Shown: in pieces, positions 14,749-20,003 of the stretch | Layout of the letters: every line of letters begins with the position of its first letter | How positions within the stretch are numbered: the stretch's first letter is position 1 | DNA from: an uncultured Brachyspira sp. | GTDB taxonomy: Bacteria; Spirochaetota; Brachyspiria; Brachyspirales; Brachyspiraceae | DNA length: 20,003 nucleotides | NCBI RefSeq assembly: GCF_934747485.1 | Contig: NZ_CAKVGN010000054.1 | Span: forward strand, 1-20,003 | Direction: 5' to 3' | Position numbers and translations under genes: made by a program | The notes under the pieces: model-generated | Told to the model about the DNA's origin: nothing | Database searches by the model: none | What the model saw: only the letters and a program-made list of their open reading frames with translations

Positions 14749-14832
14749 TACCGAGAGAGGGAATCGAACCCTCACTGAGTCGCCCCAATCAGATTTTGAG
14801 TCTGACGTGTCTACCAATTTCACCATCTCGGC
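14749..14832 (-). tRNA. tRNA-Leu (anticodon CAA)
   Basis: The minus strand reads GCCGAGA (14832-14826) pairing with TCTCGGT at the 3' end (G-U at the first pair), with discriminator A at 14749. The anticodon stem TCAGA/TCTGA encloses the loop CTCAAAA, so the anticodon is CAA (reads TTG). A long variable arm of about 15 bases is present, as in class II tRNAs, and the T arm is GAGGG-TTCGATT-CCCTC. The total is 84 bases. The 3' CCA is not encoded, so it must be added enzymatically. Confidence 0.95.
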
Positions 14833-14847
14833 TTAAAAAACAGCTAT

Positions 14848-14876
14848 ATTATAGTATATAATTATATAAAAATCAA
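14848..14876 (-). promoter_or_regulatory. Promoter of the tRNA-Leu gene
   Basis: On the minus strand, TTGATT (complement of 14871-14876) and TATAAT (complement of 14848-14853) have an ideal 17-base spacer. The predicted start is about 8 bases before the mature tRNA. The rest of the 227-base gap to the transporter gene holds nothing I recognise. Confidence 0.7.
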
Positions 14877-15059
14877 GCATATTTTTTACATAAATAAATA
14901 TACATGTTTGCATGTGGATATTAATGTGATAAACAACACAATATTATATTTTTTATATGAGTTGAATATTTAAAAAAATTCTACAACAAGTATTGCTATT
15001 TATAAAAAAATTGTTTATTATAATAAATTTTATATTAAAAAAGATTAAAGGAGTCGATT

Positions 15060-16547
15060 ATGAGTCATCAACACAGAGGGCAGTGGGGTACTCGTGCAGG
15101 ATTTATATTAGCTGCTATAGGTTCTGCTGTTGGTTTGGGAAATATATGGCGTTTTCCATATATGGTAGCATCTAATGGCGGAGGAGCTTTTATGATAGTA
15201 TTCCTCATCGCTATGCTTACTGCTGGTATACCTATCATGATATTAGAGTTTTCTATTGGTCATAAAACACATAGGAGTGCACCCGGAGCTTTAAAATTCC
15301 TCAATTCAAAATGGGAATGGTTAGGCTGGCTTCAAGTGTTTACTTGTTTTGCTATAGTTATTTATTATTCTGTTATTATAGCTTGGTCATTATCTTATGG
15401 ATTGTTTTCGCTTCAAGGATTAAAATGGGGAACTGATACTGTTGGTTTCTTTACTGGGGAATATTTAAAATTAGAAAGCGGTTTTTCTCTTGGTAATTTT
15501 AATTTGAGTGTAGCTATTCCTTTAATTATAGTTTGGGTGATAATATTTGCTTCTGTTATAGGCGGTGTTAAAGATGGTATAGAAAAGGCTAATAAAATTT
15601 TTATGCCTTTGCTTGCTATACTTGTAGTAATCATACTTATTAGAGGTATTACTTTACCTGGTGCTTTAGCAGGACTTGATTATATGTTTAAGCCTGATTT
15701 CTCTAAATTGCTTAATCCTCAAGTATGGATTGCTGCTTATGGTCAGGTATTTTATAGTATGTCTGTTGCTTTTGGTATAATGATTACATATTCTAGTTAT
15801 TTGCCTGATGATTCTGATATTGCTAATAATGCATTTATGACTGGTTTTGCTGATACTAGCTTTAGTTTATTTGCTGGTTTAACTGTATTTAGCATAATGG
15901 GTTATATGGCTTATTCTCAAGGTAAAGAAGTTGCTGAGGTTGCTGGAAGCGGCGGTATAGGTTTAGCTTTCATGGTATTCCCTGAGGCTATTAATGCTTT
16001 ACCTGGCTTAAATGGAATATTTGGTTTAGTATTCTTCTTGGTGCTTTCTTTTGCAGGACTTACTTCTGCTATATCACTTGCTGAGGTTGTTATATCTTCT
16101 TTTATAGATAAGTTCCATTTCAACAGAAAAAAAGTTGCTGTTGTTGTTATATTAATACAGGGTTTAATTTCTATGGTTTATGCTACAGGAAGCGGACTAA
16201 ACATACTTGATATAGTAGATGCTTTCCTTAATAATTATAATATAGTAGTAAGCGGTCTTATAGAGATAGTATTAGTTGCTTGGGTATACAAATTGGGCGA
16301 TTTCAAAGAGCTTATTAATAAAGTTAGTGAGTTTAGAGTTGGATTATGGTGGGATTTCTGTTTGAAGTTTTTAACTCCAATATTCTTAGCTATAATGTTG
16401 GCTTTAAAACTTATAAACGATTTCCAAAAACCTTATGGAAACTATCCTCAAGCTGCTTTAATAATATTAGGCTGGTCTATGCCTATATTGGCTTTTATAG
16501 TTGGTATTATACTTGCCAAACTTAAAGATAGAACTTTAAATAGTTAA
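15060..16547 (+). CDS. Sodium-dependent transporter, neurotransmitter:sodium symporter (NSS) family
   Basis: The 495-residue inner-membrane protein probably has 12 helices. TM1 carries the NSS hallmark: WGTRAGFILAAIGSAVGL (9-26), then GNIWRFPYMVASNGGGAF (27-44), whose unwound Gly/Ala region binds sodium and substrate. TM6 contains GQVFYSMSVAFGIMITYSSY. TM8 has LSFAGLTSAISLAEV, which supplies sodium-site residues. NSS proteins import amino acids with sodium. The 31-residue MetS-like subunit that follows after 15 bases suggests the MetP-type methionine/alanine importer subgroup. The ribosome site is AAAGGAG (15047-15053). The substrate is inferred from the neighbour, not from binding-site residues. 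Confidence 0.93.
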   Translation: MSHQHRGQWGTRAGFILAAIGSAVGLGNIWRFPYMVASNGGGAFMIVFLIAMLTAGIPIMILEFSIGHKTHRSAPGALKFLNSKWEWLGWLQVFTCFAIVIYYSVIIAWSLSYGLFSLQGLKWGTDTVGFFTGEYLKLESGFSLGNFNLSVAIPLIIVWVIIFASVIGGVKDGIEKANKIFMPLLAILVVIILIRGITLPGALAGLDYMFKPDFSKLLNPQVWIAAYGQVFYSMSVAFGIMITYSSYLPDDSDIANNAFMTGFADTSFSLFAGLTVFSIMGYMAYSQGKEVAEVAGSGGIGLAFMVFPEAINALPGLNGIFGLVFFLVLSFAGLTSAISLAEVVISSFIDKFHFNRKKVAVVVILIQGLISMVYATGSGLNILDIVDAFLNNYNIVVSGLIEIVLVAWVYKLGDFKELINKVSEFRVGLWWDFCLKFLTPIFLAIMLALKLINDFQKPYGNYPQAALIILGWSMPILAFIVGIILAKLKDRTLNS

Positions 16548-16562
16548 TAGGAGGTATTGTAT

Positions 16563-16658
16563 ATGAGTACAGATTCTGCAATATTTATGGCACTTAGCCT
16601 TATAGTGATATGGGGCGGCTTTATCTTTTTTGTAAGCATAGGTGCTAGAAAGAAATAA
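16563..16658 (+). CDS. MetS-like small subunit of the NSS transporter (31 residues)
   Basis: The very short gene encodes MSTDSAIFMALSLIVI followed by WGGFIFFVSIGARKK. It has one membrane helix with a Trp-Gly-Gly turn and a basic cytoplasmic tail, the pattern of the methionine/alanine importer small subunit (MetS) found after metP-type NSS genes. It begins 15 bases after the transporter stop and has the strongest ribosome site seen here, AGGAGG (16549-16554), 8 bases before ATG. In Corynebacterium the small subunit is required for transport by MetP. The two genes end together at the terminator at 16690. Confidence 0.85.
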   Translation: MSTDSAIFMALSLIVIWGGFIFFVSIGARKK

Positions 16659-16689
16659 AAATAAATAAAAAGAAATAAGTAAAAATAAT

Positions 16690-16716
16690 AGGGGGCGACA
16701 AAATCCCCCTTTTTTA
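16690..16716 (+). terminator. Bidirectional rho-independent terminator after the transporter genes
   Basis: AGGGGG (16690-16695) pairs with CCCCCT (16705-16710) around a 9-base loop, followed by six T including the last stem base. Reading the minus strand, the same stem is followed by ATTATTTTT, so it can also stop the convergent small membrane ORFs. Confidence 0.85.
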
Positions 16717-16724
16717 TGTGTTTT

Positions 16725-16832
16725 TTATTTTTTAGAATTAAAGAAATATGATGATGCTAAACTTGAAAATATACCAGAAGCTACAGCTATAGCAATACTT
16801 TTTATTTCTAATATATCATTTGTAGTTAGCAT
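16725..16832 (-). CDS. Small hypothetical membrane protein (35 residues)
   Basis: The minus strand reads MLTTNDILEIK, then SIAIAVASGIFSSLASSYFF and NSKK. It is a short polar N-terminus, one membrane helix (about 12-31) and a basic tail. It starts 8 bases after the stop of the 92-residue ORF, so the two look like a tandem unit, and it ends just before the shared terminator. The ribosome site is poor (AGAAG directly before ATG), so translation may be coupled. I do not recognise a family. Confidence 0.45.
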   Translation of the reverse strand: MLTTNDILEIKSIAIAVASGIFSSLASSYFFNSKK

Positions 16833-16840
16833 CTTCTATT

Positions 16841-17119
16841 TTAAGGTAAAATTAGGTGAAGCATATATATAATAAAAACAGCTATTAAAAATAGAGAACA
16901 CACTATTATTCCAGAAATTTTCACACAAAAAATAAACTTTTTTTCATTTATATTTTGTTTCTTTTCTTCTCTCTCTGCTATTGTATCCAAATCTTTATTA
17001 TTATTATCTTTTGGGTCAAATTGATTACTTAAATCTTTATTAATTTTTACTTTTTTATATAATATAGTATATTTCCTTATGTAAGGATTTTTAGTATAAA
17101 ATTTTTTTAAAAATATCAT
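16841..17119 (-). CDS. Hypothetical tail-anchored membrane protein (92 residues)
   Basis: The N-terminus is basic and aromatic (MIFLKKFYTKNPYIRKY). A highly charged Asn/Lys/Glu-rich middle follows (about 25-61), then a single C-terminal membrane helix (about 66-91), giving a tail-anchored layout. There is no clear ribosome site before the ATG and no terminator before the 35-residue ORF that follows. No family is recognised. The codon use (AAA, AAT, ATA) is normal for this genome, which is weak support in such AT-rich DNA. The gene could be spurious. Confidence 0.5.
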   Translation of the reverse strand: MIFLKKFYTKNPYIRKYTILYKKVKINKDLSNQFDPKDNNNKDLDTIAEREEKKQNINEKKFIFCVKISGIIVCSLFLIAVFIIYMLHLILP

Positions 17120-17147
17120 TGCTTGCTTTTTTGATGTATTATTAAAA

Positions 17148-17179
17148 TAAAAAAAAGAAAGCTTATAATACCAAACTTT
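17148..17179 (-). terminator. Probable terminator of the sialidase-like operon
   Basis: On the minus strand AAAGTTT (complement of 17173-17179) pairs with AAGCTTT (complement of 17158-17164) with one G-U pair. An 8-base loop lies between them and a C plus eight T follow. The stem is AT-rich, so strength is uncertain. It starts about 10 bases past the stop at 17189. Confidence 0.55.
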
Positions 17180-17188
17180 TATTATTAA

Positions 17189-18550
17189 TCATAACCCTTC
17201 ATATCTGTATTTACCGCCTGATATAGCATTTAAACTAAATCTCCTGTAAACAAGTTTGAACCCATAACTATAGCTGCCTGATGACTCTATCTTATAGTCT
17301 CCGTTTTCAGATACAGCGGCTATTGTTCCGTCTTTTAATACCCTCATACTCTGCCTAAAAGAAGTCATATTATCATAATCATTGTAAATATACCACTTTC
17401 CGCTATCATGCGGTGTAAGAGGGTAAAATATATTTGTTACAATTTCCCAATTCTGCCCTTCATTAAAACTTATATATAAAGCATTCGCATTTTTTACAGT
17501 ATTATGAACATTGTTAACATTTGTTGTTGCACGGTTAGGAGAAGAATGCAGTAATATAATAGCTTCTTTAGAATATCCGCCTTCAGCCAATTTTATTTTT
17601 CCCCCTGCTGTGCTTCCGCAGTTATGCTGAGGTAAGCCTGTAGGACTGAAGCTCGATATATTTCCCTCTAAAGAATCTGCTAAAAACCAAGCTAAATCAG
17701 CCTGTTTATTATAATCATTCGTACTGTTTTCAGCGGCAGCTATAAGCAGTTTACCGTCTTTTCTTTCAGCTATTATTTTTGCAAATCTATGATCTTGATA
17801 AAGTGTTTTTGACCCTATTTTCCAATTAGTTCCATTATCCGTAGAATAAAGTATAGCGAAGCCCTCTGCTTTATTTCCATCTTTCTTTTTATAATCTATA
17901 ATACAGGCTAAAGTGCCGTTGCGTAAAGTAATTCCGCTGTCAGGGCTTGTATAAAATCTATTAAAATTATCTTTTAAAAGAGGTTTAAATATATTAGTAT
18001 CTAAATCTTCCCATTCAGTCCACTCTGCGTATTCGGTTTTAGGTATGCTTACCGATTTTGATATTACAGAAGGCGTATCGTCTTGTGAATTAGCAAAACC
18101 GTTTCCGCCTACAGCAAGCACAATAACTTCTGAATTATTATTTTTATTATTTACAAAGGCAATAGGAGAGCCGTGAGATTTAAGACTGCTTCCCCCTACA
18201 AGCTGTGTAAGATAAATAAAATTTTTAGCATTTTTAGAAATAGCCGCATAAACATCTGTTCTCTTTGCTGAGTCTCCATTTACGCCTATAATATCAGGAT
18301 AATCGTTGTCTCTTCTTTCATATAAAAATAATATATAGTTATCAGGGGTTGCAATTATAGAAGGTGAGTTAAACCTAAAGTCTCCTGTTCCTAAAACAGT
18401 TGATTTGTAATTAAGAGTGCTTTGCTGTGATGGGCTTAGCATCCATTGTAGGTCTGTATTTCTTATACGAAAACTTGAATAAAACAAATCTGTACCGCAT
18501 CCAAGCAATAGAAAAGCAGACATCATTAAAATTACAATTTTTTTCATCAT
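17189..18550 (-). CDS. Sialidase-fold (BNR/Asp-box) lipoprotein, paralogue 2
   Basis: I start this 453-residue protein at ATG 18550 (MMKKIV...), with AAGGG 8 bases upstream. An open frame extends 24 codons further, but that part has no signal-peptide logic. The signal peptide ends in lipobox LLLGC (Cys18). The body looks like a six-bladed sialidase propeller: FRFNSPSI (58-65) sits where sialidases have FRIP, and Asp boxes are STDNGTNW (236-243, good) and SFNEGQNW (361-368, Asp to Asn). Shared with the upstream paralogue are HGSPIAF (126-132) and SMRVLKDGTI (401-410). Extracellular glycan binding or cleavage is plausible; catalytic residues cannot be assigned with confidence. It lies 72 bases downstream of the paralogue, with a hairpin between them. 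Confidence 0.75.
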   Translation of the reverse strand: MMKKIVILMMSAFLLLGCGTDLFYSSFRIRNTDLQWMLSPSQQSTLNYKSTVLGTGDFRFNSPSIIATPDNYILFLYERRDNDYPDIIGVNGDSAKRTDVYAAISKNAKNFIYLTQLVGGSSLKSHGSPIAFVNNKNNNSEVIVLAVGGNGFANSQDDTPSVISKSVSIPKTEYAEWTEWEDLDTNIFKPLLKDNFNRFYTSPDSGITLRNGTLACIIDYKKKDGNKAEGFAILYSTDNGTNWKIGSKTLYQDHRFAKIIAERKDGKLLIAAAENSTNDYNKQADLAWFLADSLEGNISSFSPTGLPQHNCGSTAGGKIKLAEGGYSKEAIILLHSSPNRATTNVNNVHNTVKNANALYISFNEGQNWEIVTNIFYPLTPHDSGKWYIYNDYDNMTSFRQSMRVLKDGTIAAVSENGDYKIESSGSYSYGFKLVYRRFSLNAISGGKYRYEGL

Positions 18551-18569
18551 TAAATAAACCCTTATAATA

Positions 18570-18600
18570 AAGAAGGATATACGGTAAATGCATCCTTCTT
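18570..18600 (-). promoter_or_regulatory. Intercistronic hairpin between the sialidase-like genes
   Basis: AAGAAGGAT (18570-18578) pairs perfectly with ATCCTTCTT (18592-18600) around a 13-base loop. On the minus strand it is followed by TATTATAAGG and not a clean T-run, so it looks more like an attenuator, processing or stabilising hairpin than a full terminator. Confidence 0.5.
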
Positions 18601-18622
18601 CTATTAAACTATTATCCGTCAA

Positions 18623-19984
18623 TTATTTTGTTTGATTAGCTATATAAGCCTGACTGAATCTGCTGAAGTAAATATAGAACGGTCTTGTAGCAGCATCTGT
18701 AACTTTACCGCCTTCAGCAATCATTACTATAGTACCGTCACCTAATACATCCATAGAAGATGATTTAGAGTTTCCGGTATAAGCACCGCCGAGTTGAAAA
18801 CTCTTGCCTTGTTGATTTGCAAAATCAGCATCAACTAATCTTATAGCTAAATTTTGTTCAGTCTCCAAAACATGAGAAAGTATAGCCTGCTTAGTACCGC
18901 CGCTTATTTTTTTAGGGTCATATGATGCATCGCCGAACCAATTCGGAACAACTAAAGTACCTGCAGAACCATCGCTTCCTTGTATATTAGCTGAACTAGG
19001 AGCTTGAGGACCTTTACCCTGACTTATTCTTTTTGTATCAGAGCTTACTGCTAAATAAACATAATCATTTTCACTAGCTCCTTTCGGTATGCGGGTTTCT
19101 TTTACAACTCCGCTGCCGTTAGGCATATCTGCTCTTTTCATTGTTGCTGTCCAAGTAACTTCATTATTATTTCCAACTGTTCCTGTGTAAAGCACATAGC
19201 CGAATTTGCTTGGGCTTACAGTATAATCAGCTAATGTAACAGGAAGAAGAAGAGTTTTTCCGTCCTCTGCAACAGTTCCTCTTGCTGAGTGCGTGCCGTA
19301 CTGAGTATATCCGTTTTTAGCTACACTGCCTGGATCTTGAATGTCTTTCCATGCACCGAAATCTCCGACAGTATTATCTTTAATATCTGCTACGGAGTAT
19401 GCTAATTTTGAAACTTTACCTGTTCCTTCATTATAAACACCGCTTGATAAGCCTATGCCTGCTGAAGCTACTACTATAATTTTATTATTTATTTTATCAT
19501 AAAAAACTATAGGAGCACCGTGAGCATTTTCAGGACCTGTAGATTTTCCTCCTACATATTTAACATCTCCCAAAGCAGTGCTGAAGCTTATTCCTGAATT
19601 TTTGCTTTGTACATAAGCTATGCTTACGCCATTATCGCCTGTTAAAGCTACATCGTTGCCTGCCCCTGTTGTTTGGTGTCTTATTTCATAAAATACAACT
19701 ACAGTTTTGTTGCCTACTACAGTAATTACAGGGTTACGCATATAATCTCCATTTTGATATTTAGCAACTTCTGTAGATTTCTGTATAGGTCTTTCCTTAT
19801 ACTTATCTAATTCAGCTGAATCAGGCATCAATCCTCCTGTAGCATCTAAATTCTCAGGCGGCTTAACTTCATCTTCTTTAGTAGGACCGTCTCCTGTTGG
19901 GGCTGTTGATGCTTTCTTACAGCCTGCAAACACTAAGCTTAAAGCCATAAGTAAAGATAATAAATAAATAATCTTTTTACTCAT
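18623..19984 (-). CDS. Sialidase-fold (BNR-like) lipoprotein, paralogue 1
   Basis: The 453-residue protein has a signal peptide with lipobox VFAGC (Cys22) and a Pro/Lys/Glu-rich linker (23-60) that would hold the domain away from the membrane. The propeller part includes YMRNPVI (81-87) in the FRIP position, an Asp-box-like SKNSGISF (127-134), HGAPIVF (155-161) and SMDVLGDGTI (410-419). It lacks a canonical SxDxGxTW box, so it is divergent and may bind without cleaving. GGGAG at 19993-19997 supports the start. It is upstream of paralogue 2 on the same strand and probably co-transcribed with it. By eye it is noticeably richer in G+C than the rest of the window. Confidence 0.75.
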   Translation of the reverse strand: MSKKIIYLLSLLMALSLVFAGCKKASTAPTGDGPTKEDEVKPPENLDATGGLMPDSAELDKYKERPIQKSTEVAKYQNGDYMRNPVITVVGNKTVVVFYEIRHQTTGAGNDVALTGDNGVSIAYVQSKNSGISFSTALGDVKYVGGKSTGPENAHGAPIVFYDKINNKIIVVASAGIGLSSGVYNEGTGKVSKLAYSVADIKDNTVGDFGAWKDIQDPGSVAKNGYTQYGTHSARGTVAEDGKTLLLPVTLADYTVSPSKFGYVLYTGTVGNNNEVTWTATMKRADMPNGSGVVKETRIPKGASENDYVYLAVSSDTKRISQGKGPQAPSSANIQGSDGSAGTLVVPNWFGDASYDPKKISGGTKQAILSHVLETEQNLAIRLVDADFANQQGKSFQLGGAYTGNSKSSSMDVLGDGTIVMIAEGGKVTDAATRPFYIYFSRFSQAYIANQTK

Positions 19985-20003
19985 ATAAAAATCTCCCTAT
20001 AAA

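Noticed and set aside
14993..15024. Promoter for the NSS transporter (TTGCTA and TATAAT)
   Set aside because: The spacer would be 20 bases, too long for a standard promoter.
18551..18622. Longer start for the second sialidase-like gene (24 extra codons)
   Set aside because: The extension covers the intercistronic hairpin, has no ribosome site of its own, and would bury the lipoprotein signal peptide; ATG 18550 has AAGGG at good spacing.

Overview
The window looks like chromosomal DNA from a very AT-rich bacterium with the standard genetic code (TGA ends pstC, and tryptophan is TGG). The strong A+T bias, the lipoprotein style, the paired sialidase-like lipoproteins and the overall gene set suggest a Brachyspira-type spirochaete. 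That assignment is recalled from general knowledge, not proven by a marker gene. Coding is dense, and most genes have an AAGGA or GGAG ribosome site 5-9 bases before ATG.

Left part (1-4107): the window opens in the last 16 codons of a probable integrase-core transposase, followed at once by a long non-coding repeat cassette (copy A). Next come two minus-strand genes, a hexapeptide acetyltransferase and an alpha/beta-hydrolase lipoprotein, then plus-strand phoH (PIN + ATPase). A partial repeat cassette (copy B) lies between phoH and the phosphate genes.

Middle (4108-11989): a tight pstS-pstC-pstA-pstB operon encodes a high-affinity phosphate ABC importer, with ATGA and 8-base overlaps inside it. 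No phoU, phoB or phoR follows. Where phoU often sits there is a HEPN/nucleotidyltransferase pair with its own near-consensus promoter and exact RX4HXY and GSX10DXD motifs, which is a probable HepT/MntA toxin-antitoxin module. It converges with zero spacing on a minus-strand operon (nucleotide-sugar dehydratase-like gene, aroE, aroD), whose promoter abuts repeat copy C.

Right part (11990-20003): a consensus promoter drives a HAD phosphatase and a membrane histidine kinase with overlapping reading frames. Pointing back at the kinase is a degenerate receiver domain lacking the phospho-accepting Asp; it lies 29 bases downstream of a tRNA-Leu(CAA) and is probably co-transcribed with it. Then come a sodium-coupled NSS transporter with its 31-residue MetS-like small subunit, two small minus-strand membrane ORFs, and two paralogous sialidase-fold lipoproteins.

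The least explained feature is the repeat family at 76-413, 3816-4010 and 11458-11877. GC-rich islands in AT-rich filler are arranged as nested inverted repeats, followed by an 81-84 bp palindromic unit beginning ACCGCACGG and ending CGTGCG(G)T. All copies have the same orientation, and several arm differences keep pairing as G-U or A-U on the plus strand. This looks like a structured RNA or hairpin-type mobile unit that no standard feature name explains.
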